This document shows positions 33,443 through 42,278 of a DNA stretch of 44,366 nt, piece by piece. Each line of letters begins with the position of its first letter. The first letter of the stretch is position 1. The DNA comes from Planctomycetota bacterium (GTDB lineage: Bacteria; Planctomycetota; Phycisphaerae; Tepidisphaerales; Tepidisphaeraceae): NCBI GenBank assembly GCA_026693085.1, contig JAPLNB010000180.1:1-44366 (forward strand), given 5' to 3'. The translations under genes and the position numbers were made by a program. The notes under the pieces were generated by a model. That model saw only the letters and a list, made by a program, of their open reading frames with translations. It did not search any database and had not been told where the DNA came from.

Positions 33443-33601
33443 CAGCGGCAGGAACTTCCGGAAGAACTTGAAGCCCTGAAGCGGATCGTCCGTGATCGGC
33501 TCGCGTCTGGCGCTCTTGGGTCGCCATCATGCGCAGGGGCCGGGGATGGCGCAATACGCAATCTTGCCAATTCCGTCTTCTCCCGCTTCGCGACCGGCCA
33601 C

Positions 33602-33642
33602 GCAACCGCCGGGCCGAACGGGATTGGGACGGGGACGGTTTT
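33602..33642 (-). repeat. Right inverted end of the insertion sequence
   Basis: This is the counterpart of 32250-32290. GCAACCGCCGGGCCGAACGG begins the inner side and CGGTTTT the outer side. Confidence 0.8.
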
Positions 33643-33723
33643 CCCCCGCCGCAGCATTCTCCCTGATCCCCCTAAACCCCTCATTCCAGGCCCCCGCCGC
33701 CCTCCCCTCATCGCTTCCCAACC

Positions 33724-33751
33724 TGAACCCCGAACCCTGAACCCTGAACCC
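33724..33751. repeat. Heptamer array, 4 x TGAACCC-type
   Basis: Units TGAACCC, CGAACCC, TGAACCC, TGAACCC lie between the insertion sequence and the promoter at 33788. Confidence 0.85.
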
Positions 33752-33787
33752 TCCCGAACAACCCCGAACATCCACCCAATTTCCCCC

Positions 33788-33816
33788 TTGACAGTCCCAT
33801 AATGTTAGGGCATAAT
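33788..33816 (+). promoter_or_regulatory. Strong sigma-70 promoter
   Basis: TTGACA (33788-33793), a 17-base spacer and CATAAT (33811-33816) form a near-consensus promoter, the best in the window. It faces the gene at 33854, giving a leader of about 30 bases. Confidence 0.8.
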
Positions 33817-33825
33817 TACCCTAAC
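33804..33825. promoter_or_regulatory. Palindromic operator over the -10 box
   Basis: GTTAGGG (33804-33810) and CCCTAAC (33819-33825) are a perfect 7-bp inverted repeat with an 8-base centre that contains the -10 box. A dimeric repressor bound here would block the promoter. I cannot name the regulator family. Confidence 0.6.
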
Positions 33826-33853
33826 TAAACACTACTGCAATAGCGAGGCCCAC

Positions 33854-34453
33854 ATGATCACGCTCCGCCAAATCGAACGCCTCTGGGATGCAAAAGATTA
33901 CCGCCGTATGTTGAATCTCCTAATGGACATGCGCCCGGAAACATCCCTCCGCGCCACCCTCGCACTCGCCCGCCCCACTCCCGTCGCCGCCATGGCCATC
34001 ATCCGCCTCGACGAGCTCAACCAATCCCACGCCCCCTTCTGTTCCCGCATGATCCGCGTCATCCTCGCCGCACAAGACCCCGATGGCGGCTTTGGCGATC
34101 CCATGACCACCGCCCTCTGTCTCCGCGCTCTCATGTGCTGCTGCGGCCTCGGCCCTGCAATCGACCACGCACTCCAATACCTCGCCGCCCTCCAACGCCC
34201 CGAAGGTCTCTGGCCAAAAGAACCCCTCCGCCGTATGCCCCCAGACCCCTACGTCTCCGCCTTCGTCCTCCATCAACTCGCGGATGACCACCGATTCGCC
34301 GAAACCATCCAGACCGATGGTGCTCTGGCTTGGTTCAGTGCCCATCAGGGCACACTCGACCCCGAAACCGCTCGCCTCTGCAGAAGCTTTTCGTTACGCC
34401 GAGGCCTCCGAAGGTGCAGCTCCTTGGCCAGTCTGACGAGCACTCTGTCGTAA
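33854..34453 (+). CDS. Alpha-barrel (prenyltransferase/terpene cyclase-like repeat) protein, probably truncated
   Basis: ATG 33854 has GAGG 5 bases upstream and a strong promoter with operator before it. Of 199 residues, about the first 175 look like real protein: repeated helix pairs with AQDPDGGFGDPMTTALCLRA and ALQRPEGLWPKEPLRRMPPD, which resemble the QW/DGGxG repeats of the prenyltransferase/squalene cyclase alpha-barrel superfamily. A full barrel needs about 300 residues or more. After LDPETARLC the sequence becomes Ser/Arg/Leu-rich and enters a region with an inverted-repeat element, so the 3' end may have been replaced. No catalytic DxDD is visible. The function is unknown. Confidence 0.6.
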   Translation: MITLRQIERLWDAKDYRRMLNLLMDMRPETSLRATLALARPTPVAAMAIIRLDELNQSHAPFCSRMIRVILAAQDPDGGFGDPMTTALCLRALMCCCGLGPAIDHALQYLAALQRPEGLWPKEPLRRMPPDPYVSAFVLHQLADDHRFAETIQTDGALAWFSAHQGTLDPETARLCRSFSLRRGLRRCSSLASLTSTLS

Positions 34454-34682
34454 GTCGGGGAAGATCCAGCCGGCGGCGGGAGGGCGAGCCTCAAACCGAG
34501 TCCGCCAACACCTGGCACACAGGGGTCGCCGCGAACCATCGGCTCGCTCGCAGCGACTCGCCCTCCCACGCATTCCCCCCCCCCACTCGCTTCCTTTTCC
34601 ACCTCCCCATCTTCGCCGCCTCCGTGTTCCCCCTGCTGAGTAATCCGGTTTTCCTTCCACCGCCCCCTCCCCTTTTCTCCCA
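34454..34682. other. Spacer with repeat element and no gene
   Basis: Between the truncated alpha-barrel gene and the LysM gene's terminator I see no coding sequence. It holds a 90-bp element with inverted ends (annotated separately) and a pyrimidine-rich stretch from about 34590 to 34680. Confidence 0.55.
34478..34567. repeat. 90-bp element with 11-bp inverted ends
   Basis: GGGAGGGCGAG (34478-34488) and CTCGCCCTCCC (34557-34567) are exact inverted repeats. The ends resemble GGGAGGGCGAG-type repeats that I have seen between genes in planctomycetes. It may be a small non-autonomous element or the edge of a larger one. Confidence 0.55.
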
Positions 34683-34716
34683 AAATAAAGAAGGGCGGCT
34701 GCCCGAAACCGCCCTC
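34683..34716 (-). terminator. Intrinsic terminator of the LysM gene
   Basis: On the minus strand GAGGGCGG pairs with CCGCCCTT around a short loop and is followed by CTTTATTTT. It lies about 30 bases past the stop of the LysM protein gene. Confidence 0.8.
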
Positions 34717-34742
34717 GCATCACCACAACCGCATATTCTGTT

Positions 34743-35738
34743 CTACTGCATGGAACCCGCCACCGGCCCAGCCGCAGGCACCACACTCCCCGTCCCCCTG
34801 TTGCTCGGCGCCTCCGGCAACTGCAACACCATGTTCAGCTTCAACGCCGACGGGTTCGGACCAATCACATCCTTGTTCAACTGATACAACTTGCTCACAC
34901 TCACCGTCGATCCGTACAACCGTCGGCAAATCGTGTTCAGGTTGTCACCCGCCTGCACCCGATACTGTTTCCCCGGATCCACCGGCTGCGTCGTCGGCGA
35001 CAATACCGCCGCCGCATTCGCCGGCACCACCTCGTCCTTCCCAGGAATCATCAGACACGACCCCGCTTGCAGCCGGCTCGCATCCACCTTCGGATTCGCT
35101 CTCGCCAGGTGCGGGAAGAAGTTCGCGCTGCCATACTCCGCCTTCGCGATCGACCACAGCGTATCCCCCGGCTTCACCACGTACATCCGTGCCGATCCCA
35201 CCGGACGCGTTGTCGGAGGCTCCATCCTCGAAAAAGCATTCCGCCACGACGTCTCGCCCGTTCGCTCCCCACCCCGGGCCATGCCGCCAGTCACCCCGCC
35301 CGGAGTCACACTGTGCGAAATCAACTCGTTGCTCGCCCCACGGTCCAACGCCTGCCGCCAGTCCCACCCCCCCGTATTCGCCGCCGTCTCCGTGCCCACC
35401 CCTTCCGTTCCCGTGGGAGTTTGCGCAGAGCCGCTCACATTTCCCGTCAACCTGGACGTCCCCGACCCCACATCACCCGGCCGAATCGTCGGCCCGCCAA
35501 TGGCAACGCTCTCGCTGCCAACCTTCGTCGTATCCACACCAATGCTCGTCTCGCCCTGCGCCGGCGAAGGAACCATGCCCTTCGCCGTCGTATCGCCCGA
35601 CGCAGGCCCAACAGGCCCAACAGCCTGATCGGTCCTGCCCTTGTTGGCGCTACCCCCGGCGAAAAACAGCACATACACCAGCACCGCCCCAAACAGAATG
35701 CCACCAACCGCCAGACCCAGCTTCACGTCCTTGCGCAT
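34743..35738 (-). CDS. Membrane-anchored protein with two LysM domains
   Basis: ATG 35738 has AGGAG 8 bases upstream. The 331-residue protein has one N-terminal membrane segment (about 7-26), then a long Gly/Thr/Pro-rich flexible region, and two LysM domains, VVKPGDTLWSIAKAEYG... (about 188-236) and RVQAGDNLNTICRRLYGS (about 263-314). LysM domains bind N-acetylglucosamine polymers such as peptidoglycan. The layout suggests a cell-wall-binding or assembly protein facing the periplasm. It lies downstream of secDF in the same orientation. No enzymatic domain is visible. The 112 bases to secDF may hold a promoter, but I could not settle on one. Confidence 0.88.
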   Translation of the reverse strand: MRKDVKLGLAVGGILFGAVLVYVLFFAGGSANKGRTDQAVGPVGPASGDTTAKGMVPSPAQGETSIGVDTTKVGSESVAIGGPTIRPGDVGSGTSRLTGNVSGSAQTPTGTEGVGTETAANTGGWDWRQALDRGASNELISHSVTPGGVTGGMARGGERTGETSWRNAFSRMEPPTTRPVGSARMYVVKPGDTLWSIAKAEYGSANFFPHLARANPKVDASRLQAGSCLMIPGKDEVVPANAAAVLSPTTQPVDPGKQYRVQAGDNLNTICRRLYGSTVSVSKLYQLNKDVIGPNPSALKLNMVLQLPEAPSNRGTGSVVPAAGPVAGSMQ

Positions 35739-35850
35739 GGTAGGGACTCCTTTCCCACTGTAAATCACATCACTTATTATCGGTCTCACAAGCCCGCTTC
35801 AATGAGCCGCTCCGACGTTTCCTCGTCGCCGACCATCAACGGCCGCTTGC

Positions 35851-38800
35851 TCACTGCCCGGCACGCTGAAGCTTTCCAGCAATCGCCGGCTTCCGATCCG
35901 CCGCCGCGGCACCCGCTCGAACATCTTTCCCGCCCCACAACAAAATGGGCGCAGCGATAGCGATCGAACTATAGGTGCCTACTAATATGCCAATCAGCAA
36001 CGCAAAAGTAAAGCCATGCAGCCCCGGACCGCCAAAAATATACATCACAAACACGGTCACAATCGTCGTGCCACCCGTGATCAGCGTCCGAGACAACGTC
36101 TGGTTGATCGAATCGTTGATGATCTCCCGGTTCACATACCCGAACTTCCCGCGATTCTCGCGAATACGGTCAAATACCACGATCGTATCCATCATCGAGT
36201 AACCCATCACCGTCAGCACCGCTGCCACCAGCGTCAGGTTCATCCGGAACGGCTCCAACAGCAGCACCTCACGCCCAAACCACGTCCCCGCCAATAGATG
36301 GCTCATTCCGATCGCGCCGATCACGAACAACACGTCGTGCAGCATCGCCACCACCGTCGCGCCGCCATACTTCATGTTCCCGAACCGCATCCAGATATAC
36401 ACCATCACCAACAGCAGCGACAACACCAACGCGTTGATCGCCGCCCACATCGTCCCGCTTGCCACCTGCGCATTGAAATTGCTCACCTTCGACAACTGCG
36501 CCGGCTTGTTCACCGCCTCCGTCACCAGCTTCCACATCGGCCGCGCCAGCACTTCCTGCCACTTGCCCTCATCCGGACTTTGACCAAGCCCCTCGTCCGA
36601 TACGATCACCAGCGCCATCGTCGTCGCCTGCCTCGGATCCCCGGGCACCTGCACCGAAATCTCCCGGTAAGGCATGTTCGCTCGGTCCGGCTGCAACCTC
36701 GCCCGCTCGATCCGGTCCGTGATCTCCTTCACCGTCAGCGCAGGCTCCAACTGGTTCAACGGAATCACCACGCCCCCAGTATGCGACACGATCGCCGGCC
36801 TCGCCCACGGATACGCTACCGCCGCCTTTTCGTCCGCCACCCGCACCACATTGCTCTCACGCGCCTGCTCGAAGGCCGCCTCGAAACTGTCAAACTTCGA
36901 CGGCACCTCCACGTCCAGCTTCCCCTGCAATGCGTCCATCAACGCCTTCCTCACCTGCGGCGAGTTCTGGTTCGGCGTCACGATCTCGTATTCCTTGCCC
37001 ATCGACCCCCCCCCCACCGCAATCGCCTGAACACCCGGCAATTCCTTCTCAAACTGACGCTGCCCCACCCATCCCATCACCTGCTCACGAGTCGCCGGCG
37101 CTTTCAGCTCAAACTGCACGCTCGTCCCCGACACAAACTCGATGTCGTACATGTTCCGCCCCTGAACAAGATACATCGCCATACCCACCCCAAGCACGAT
37201 CACGCTGAACACCACCGCAATCCATGCCTTGCCCAGCCAGTCAATGTTCGGCCTCAGCATATGGTCCCACTTCGGATACGTCAGCGGCAGACTCCCCAGC
37301 TTCTTGATCATCTGCTTCTCCAGCAGCATATCAAATATCGTCCGCGTCACGAACAGCGACGTGAACAAGCTGCTCGCAATGCCGATCAGCAGCGTCAAGC
37401 CAAAACCCTTCACTTCCTCGCTGCCGAAATAGTAGAGCACCAGCGACGTGATGATCGTGATCACGTTCGAGTCCAGAATCGCGCTCCACGCCCGGTCGTA
37501 CGCATTCCGGATCGCCATCCGCACCGACAACCCGCGAAACTGCTCCTCACGCAATCGCTCGAAAATCAGCACGTTCGCGTCCACCGCCGAGCCTAATGTC
37601 AACACCAGACCCGCCAGCCCCGACAGCGTAAACGTCGCCCCGAACATCGCCAGCACGCCCACGATGATGACCATGTTCATCAACACCGCCAGCATCGCCA
37701 CCGACCCCGCAAAGTAGTAGTACGACAGCAGGAAAACCGCCACCACCACCAACCCGACTATGCACGACATGAACCCCGCCTGAAGGTTGTCCTTACCCAG
37801 CGTCGGGCTCACAATCCGCTCGCTGATCGGCTCGTCCGCCAGCCGCGCCGGCAACGACCCCGCATTCAGCGTCCGGATCAGATACTTCAAATCCTGATCG
37901 CTGTAGCTCCCCGAAATCTGCCCGCTCTTGTGAATCTGCGACCGCAGGTTCGGCGCGCTGATCATCTTGTCGTCCAAGACAATCCCCAACGGCTTGCCGA
38001 TGTTCCGCCCGCTCAAATCCCCGAACAGCACCGCCCCCTGATCGTCAAACTCAAAACCCACCACCCGCTGCGCCGTCTGCGGGTCGCGCTCCTCGTAGGC
38101 CCGGCTCAATCCCCACGCCCGAGCGTTCTCCCGGTGAACCATCGCCTCGTCCGGCGTCGTATACGCCAATATCCACTTCCGATCCCCATACGTCTCCAAA
38201 TGATGCCCATGAAACTGGTCCGGACGATCCACCTCGTACCACCGCATCGTATCCCCAGCCTTGGGCAGTGGCCCGTCCGTCCGCAACCGGTCTGCCATGC
38301 TCTGCGTGATCTGCGCGTCCGTCACAGCAATATGGAACTCCAGCACGCCCGAGCCCCGCAACAGCCGCTTCAAATCCTCCGCATCATCCAACACCCCCTT
38401 GCTCTTGGCATACGCGTCAAACGCCCCCACAAAACCCGTGATCGCCTGCTGCTGCTTCGGAAATCCCGCCGCCTTCTTCAAAAACTGCCCAATCGTCTCC
38501 TCCCGCTCCTTCAGCTTCTTCGCCAACCCGGCCTTGTCCCCAGACCTCTGCAGCTTGTCGATCGACGACTGGAAAAACTCCAAGCGAGTCTGCAGCCGCG
38601 ACACCGGCAGATTACTCTCGTCAATCTCCTTCTCCACCTCCGCAATATCATCCCGAGCGTCAACCTTCGCCTTCGGGTCGTTCGCCTTCTCCGCCTCCGC
38701 CAGACGCTGCATCCCCTTCTCCAGACGATCAAACATCCCCGCCCGCGCACCATTCCCCATCGACAACTGCTCAATCCGCTGCTTCCGCTGCCCTGCGTCC

Positions 38801-39231
38801 GGGTTCAACAACGCAGCCTTCACCTCCGCCACACGGATGTTCGTCCCCTCCAACTCCGCCTGCGCGCCCGCAAACGCCTTCCTCGCCGCGCGAGACGCAT
38901 CCGACCCCACGCTCATCGGCATCTGGATCTCCAGCCGCGTCCCGCCCTGCGGCCGCCAAACCAGATTCCTCACCCCCTCCGGATCCACTCGCTTTTTCAG
39001 CGAATCCGCCACCTTCTGCGACAACTCCGAATCATTGCTCCCCGGCGGAGCCTTGATCTCATACAACAAACTCGTCCCGCCACTGATATCAATCCCAGGC
39101 TTCAAATTCAGCTTCTTCGACCACGGAATCTCAAAATTCAACAGCCTGCCCGGCGGCCAGAAAATCCCCAGCACCCCAACCAACACCACCAGACCAATCA
39201 CCGTAAATCGACCAGCAAATTTATGTTCCAT
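35851..39231 (-). CDS. secDF: Fused protein-export protein SecDF
   Basis: SecD and SecF, which use the proton gradient to pull proteins out of the SecYEG channel, are joined in one 1126-residue chain. SecD marks: PGIDISGGTSLLYEI (45-59), LNAGSLPARL, SPTLGKDNL, then six membrane segments with GLVLTLGSAVDANVLIFERL. The SecF half starts near residue 665; its usual GIDFxGG motif reads DIEFVSGTS, and DTIVVFDRIREN is present near the end. Residues about 115-290 form a helical, coiled-coil-rich insertion in the first periplasmic domain, which explains the length (typical fusions are about 750-850). ATG 39231 was chosen; GTG 39252 is possible. yajC lies just upstream, the usual pairing. Confidence 0.94.
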   Translation of the reverse strand: MEHKFAGRFTVIGLVVLVGVLGIFWPPGRLLNFEIPWSKKLNLKPGIDISGGTSLLYEIKAPPGSNDSELSQKVADSLKKRVDPEGVRNLVWRPQGGTRLEIQMPMSVGSDASRAARKAFAGAQAELEGTNIRVAEVKAALLNPDAGQRKQRIEQLSMGNGARAGMFDRLEKGMQRLAEAEKANDPKAKVDARDDIAEVEKEIDESNLPVSRLQTRLEFFQSSIDKLQRSGDKAGLAKKLKEREETIGQFLKKAAGFPKQQQAITGFVGAFDAYAKSKGVLDDAEDLKRLLRGSGVLEFHIAVTDAQITQSMADRLRTDGPLPKAGDTMRWYEVDRPDQFHGHHLETYGDRKWILAYTTPDEAMVHRENARAWGLSRAYEERDPQTAQRVVGFEFDDQGAVLFGDLSGRNIGKPLGIVLDDKMISAPNLRSQIHKSGQISGSYSDQDLKYLIRTLNAGSLPARLADEPISERIVSPTLGKDNLQAGFMSCIVGLVVVAVFLLSYYYFAGSVAMLAVLMNMVIIVGVLAMFGATFTLSGLAGLVLTLGSAVDANVLIFERLREEQFRGLSVRMAIRNAYDRAWSAILDSNVITIITSLVLYYFGSEEVKGFGLTLLIGIASSLFTSLFVTRTIFDMLLEKQMIKKLGSLPLTYPKWDHMLRPNIDWLGKAWIAVVFSVIVLGVGMAMYLVQGRNMYDIEFVSGTSVQFELKAPATREQVMGWVGQRQFEKELPGVQAIAVGGGSMGKEYEIVTPNQNSPQVRKALMDALQGKLDVEVPSKFDSFEAAFEQARESNVVRVADEKAAVAYPWARPAIVSHTGGVVIPLNQLEPALTVKEITDRIERARLQPDRANMPYREISVQVPGDPRQATTMALVIVSDEGLGQSPDEGKWQEVLARPMWKLVTEAVNKPAQLSKVSNFNAQVASGTMWAAINALVLSLLLVMVYIWMRFGNMKYGGATVVAMLHDVLFVIGAIGMSHLLAGTWFGREVLLLEPFRMNLTLVAAVLTVMGYSMMDTIVVFDRIRENRGKFGYVNREIINDSINQTLSRTLITGGTTIVTVFVMYIFGGPGLHGFTFALLIGILVGTYSSIAIAAPILLWGGKDVRAGAAAADRKPAIAGKLQRAGQ

Positions 39232-39299
39232 ACCAGATTTCCCAATTCTCACAGGCTCGCCACAAAAACCCTCACCCGCCGCTCAGCCCTCCCCACTCC

Positions 39300-39662
39300 C
39301 TACTTCCCCGGCGACTTCTCTGCTTCAACGACCCGGTGAATCGCGCTCCTCACAAATCGCAGCTTCGTGTTCGAACTCTCGTCCACCTTCACCACCACCT
39401 CACCCTCCCTCGCCTCCACAACCGTCCCCAATATCCCCCCAATCGTCTGAATCCGGTCCCCACGCTTCAACTGGCCCAACATATCCTTCCGCTGCCGGTC
39501 CTGGTTCCGCTTCGACCGAATCACAAAAACATAAAATATCACCAGCACCACCACCATCAACCAGATGGGGTTCTGAAATAGCTGCGCCCACCACGGCGCC
39601 TCCCCCACAGGCTTCGTCGTCAACGGGCTCCCAGCCGCCACCATCTCTAACACGTTCCTCAA
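39300..39662 (-). CDS. yajC: Sec translocase accessory protein YajC
   Basis: This small membrane protein works with SecDF. After a short extension it has one membrane segment (about 33-52, IWLMVVVLVIFYVFVI), then the YajC domain (RSKRNQDRQRKDML...LKRGDRIQTIGGILGTVVE). The start is set at TTG 39662 because AAAGGAG stands 5 bases before it; ATG 39644 in frame lacks such spacing. It sits between tgt and secDF, the classic tgt-yajC-secDF order. Confidence 0.93.
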   Translation of the reverse strand: MRNVLEMVAAGSPLTTKPVGEAPWWAQLFQNPIWLMVVVLVIFYVFVIRSKRNQDRQRKDMLGQLKRGDRIQTIGGILGTVVEAREGEVVVKVDESSNTKLRFVRSAIHRVVEAEKSPGK

Positions 39663-39744
39663 GTTCGCTCCTTTGTTTTTCGCCGGCCTCTGCCGTTTTC
39701 TCTCAAAACCACTCGCTCGAACCGACCGCCGCTCTCCTCACCGT

Positions 39745-40887
39745 TCACTGCCCCTTCTCAGCGCCTTCCCCAGAAGGCCCTAACCGGCTCCGCGGGTCCT
39801 CACGCCCAAACTCCTCAAACCGTCCAGCACCGATCGACCCGCGGATGTCCGACATCAGGCGTTGATAGAACCGCATATTATGCACAGAAACCAACACCGG
39901 TCCAAGCATCTCGCCCGCGAAAAAAAAGTGCCGGATCGCCCCACGACTAAAATTCCGACACGCATAACAATCGCACCCCTCCTCAATCGCTCCCCCATCC
40001 CGCTGAAACCGGCTGTTCCTCAGCCTCAACGCCCCACCGGCTGTAAATGCATACGCGTTCCGCCCGTTACGCGTCGGCAACACACAATCAAACAGATCCA
40101 GACCCTTCGCCACCGCCTCCACGATATCCCGCGGATACCCCACCCCCATCAAGTACCGCGGCTTCCGGTCCGGCAACAACCCCCCCGTAAACTCCAACAC
40201 CCGCTTCATCCCCTCAAAACCCTCCCCCACCGCACACCCCCCTATCGCATACCCCGGCAAATCCATCCCCACCAACTCCGCCGCACACCTCGCCCTCAAA
40301 TCCTCATGCACGCCTCCTTGTACGATCCCAAACAAAGATTGATCGTTCGCCCTCCCATGCGCCGCCACACATTCCTTCGCCCACCGCAGCGTCCGCTCCA
40401 CCGCCTGCTCATGATACTCCCGCGGCGCCCCCCCCGGCGGACACTCGTCAAACGCCATGATAATGTCCGCCCCCAACTGATTCTGCACCTCCATACTCAC
40501 CCGCGGCGTCAGCTTCACCACCGCCCCATCCACATGGCTCTTGAACACCACCCCCTCATCCGTAATCTGGTTCAAATCCGCCAACGAAAACACCTGAAAC
40601 CCCCCACTATCCGTCAAGATAGGCCCCCCCCACCCCATAAACCGATGCAAATCCCCCAACTCCGCCACCACCCCCGCCCCAGGCCGGATCATCAAATGAT
40701 ACGTATTCGCCAACACAATCTGCGTCCCCGTGGCCTTCACATGATCCGGCAACACCCCCTTAATCGACCCCTGCGTCCCCACGGCCATAAACGCCGGCGT
40801 CAAAAACTCCCCATGCCGCGTCCGAACCCTCCCCACCCGCGCCCGCCCCTCCCGCCCGAGTATTTCAAACTCCAACGCCGCCGTCAT
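39745..40887 (-). CDS. tgt: Queuine tRNA-ribosyltransferase
   Basis: This enzyme exchanges guanine-34 of certain tRNAs for the queuosine precursor preQ1. TDSGGFQVFSL carries the catalytic Asp (near 93). DIIMAFDECPPGG and FGIVQGGVHEDLR bind substrate, and FDCVLPTRNGR holds the nucleophile Asp. Zinc ligands are CDCYAC with the later His of VSVHNMRF. ATG 40887 was used; GTG 40893 also has a usable site. At 380 residues the length is standard. It begins the tgt-yajC-secDF cluster. Confidence 0.95.
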   Translation of the reverse strand: MTAALEFEILGREGRARVGRVRTRHGEFLTPAFMAVGTQGSIKGVLPDHVKATGTQIVLANTYHLMIRPGAGVVAELGDLHRFMGWGGPILTDSGGFQVFSLADLNQITDEGVVFKSHVDGAVVKLTPRVSMEVQNQLGADIIMAFDECPPGGAPREYHEQAVERTLRWAKECVAAHGRANDQSLFGIVQGGVHEDLRARCAAELVGMDLPGYAIGGCAVGEGFEGMKRVLEFTGGLLPDRKPRYLMGVGYPRDIVEAVAKGLDLFDCVLPTRNGRNAYAFTAGGALRLRNSRFQRDGGAIEEGCDCYACRNFSRGAIRHFFFAGEMLGPVLVSVHNMRFYQRLMSDIRGSIGAGRFEEFGREDPRSRLGPSGEGAEKGQ

Positions 40888-40973
40888 CCGCACCTCATTC
40901 CCTCGTTAGGTCGGACACTCCCGTCCGACACGCGCCGCTGTACTCCGCCGTGCGTATCACGCCTCCCCCTCCC

Positions 40974-42224
40974 TCATCCCACCGCCAACTCCGCCTCCCA
41001 CGTCGTCGACGCCATCCACCACAATATCCCCAACGGAACCAACCGCCCCAACAGCATCGCAGCCCCCAATATGTCCAACCCAGGCCCCACAATCATGATC
41101 ACCTCGTGCGATAAACCCACATTCGACAACGCACTCACCGCCTCAAACAACAACCGGTCCGCCGCCACCTGCGGCACCGTCGCCAACAACAACATCAACA
41201 CCACCACCGCCATCCCCACATAAACCCACAGCCACGTCGCCGCCACCGCAAACGACCGCCCAACCCCCTTCCCTCGCAACGCCCCCCCCACCCCCCTCAC
41301 CAACTCCGCCACCGTCGTCGTCTTCAGCCCCCCCGCCGTCCCCGCGGAATTCCCCCCGATCATCATCGCCAATATCACAATCCACTGCATCCCCCGCGGC
41401 ATGTCCTGCACAAACTGAAACGGAAACCCCGCCGTCCGACTATTCACCGCCCCCACCGAACTCGAACCCGCCAGTCCAATCACCTCCCGCCAACCCAGCC
41501 CCGTCCCCGCATCCAACCACTGCAACAAGAAACACAACACAAACACCCCCAGATACAACCCCGCCGTCATCACCACCACCACCCGCCCATGAACCGACAA
41601 CCCCCGCCGCCCCTTCGCCACATCCCACATCTCCATCAGCACCGGCAACCCCAACCCCCCCACCACACTCAACGGCAGCACCACCCAATACGTCTGCCAA
41701 CTCCCCAACCCCGGCAGCTTCCCAAAATACTGCCCGCTGTTCCCCAGCGCGCTCGCGCTCAGCATGAACGCTTCCATCGGCTCCTGCCCCGCCGCGATCA
41801 ACGGGATCGCCCCCACCACCATCAACACCCCGCACACCCACCCCGCCCCCCGCGCCACCTGCCCATCCCCATACGGCAACCGCAATATCCTCACCACCGC
41901 CATCCCCCCCACAATCATCGCAAACAGCATCCCTAGGATCGTCAGCGTAAAAACAACGATCCTCCCCCCCACCGGATAGTTATTCGTCGCTATCGTCGAC
42001 TGAAACCCCGTCAACGTGATCGCATTCACAATCGCAAACCGCGACCGATCCCGCGTCATATCCACACTCGCCCGCAGCGCCACCTCCGCAATCGGCATCA
42101 TCAGCAAATACGCGCACACCATCCACGTAATCACCCCCGGCACACCCCCCTTCCCCGGCGCAGACCCCATCTCTCGCCCCCCATAATCCACCGGCCTATC
42201 CACCTTCTTCCCAGCCACAACCAC
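40974..42224 (-). CDS. TrkH/KtrB-family potassium transporter subunit
   Basis: This membrane protein of the superfamily of K+ transporters has 416 residues. Four selectivity-filter loops can be seen: TLTGFQS (70-76), SALGNSG (158-164), SRTAGFP (262-268) and SALSNVGLS (364-372), each with the central glycine flanked as in TrkH/KtrB. GGNSAGTAGGLKTTT (290-304) is the gating-loop signature. It would import K+ or Na+ with a cytosolic TrkA/KtrA partner that is not in the window. The start is uncertain: GTG 42224 was used, while ATG 42170 (MGSAPGKGG) has a G-rich site upstream. The + strand across this gene is extremely C-rich. Confidence 0.88.
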   Translation of the reverse strand: MVVAGKKVDRPVDYGGREMGSAPGKGGVPGVITWMVCAYLLMMPIAEVALRASVDMTRDRSRFAIVNAITLTGFQSTIATNNYPVGGRIVVFTLTILGMLFAMIVGGMAVVRILRLPYGDGQVARGAGWVCGVLMVVGAIPLIAAGQEPMEAFMLSASALGNSGQYFGKLPGLGSWQTYWVVLPLSVVGGLGLPVLMEMWDVAKGRRGLSVHGRVVVVMTAGLYLGVFVLCFLLQWLDAGTGLGWREVIGLAGSSSVGAVNSRTAGFPFQFVQDMPRGMQWIVILAMMIGGNSAGTAGGLKTTTVAELVRGVGGALRGKGVGRSFAVAATWLWVYVGMAVVVLMLLLATVPQVAADRLLFEAVSALSNVGLSHEVIMIVGPGLDILGAAMLLGRLVPLGILWWMASTTWEAELAVG

Positions 42225-42242
42225 CTCGCCAAGCCCTCAACC

Positions 42243-42277
42243 AATAACAAATAACTAATAACTAATAACAATTAACG
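42243..42277. repeat. Heptamer array, 5 x AATAACT-type
   Basis: Units AATAACA, AATAACT, AATAACT, AATAACA, ATTAACG lie directly after the hisI stop, between hisI and the transporter gene. The unit is a shifted relative of AACTAAT/AACTATC at 3081-3122. Confidence 0.85.
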
Positions 42278-42278
42278 A

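Larger units (their letters stand above)
32250..33642. mobile_element. IS4-family insertion sequence
   Basis: A transposase gene is flanked by 41-bp inverted ends (32250-32290 and 33602-33642). The ends share AAAACCG and a 24-base block beginning AATCCCGTTCGGCCCGGC as inverted repeats, but the 10 bases between those blocks are not inverted: GGGACGGGGAC reads the same way on the + strand at both ends. I see no target-site duplication. The true tips may differ from these borders. The base composition is more balanced than in the surrounding C-rich DNA. Confidence 0.75.

Noticed and set aside
37930..39339. 469-codon + strand frame opposite secDF
   Set aside because: Arg/His/Pro/Leu-rich antisense of secDF, with no motif or ribosome site.
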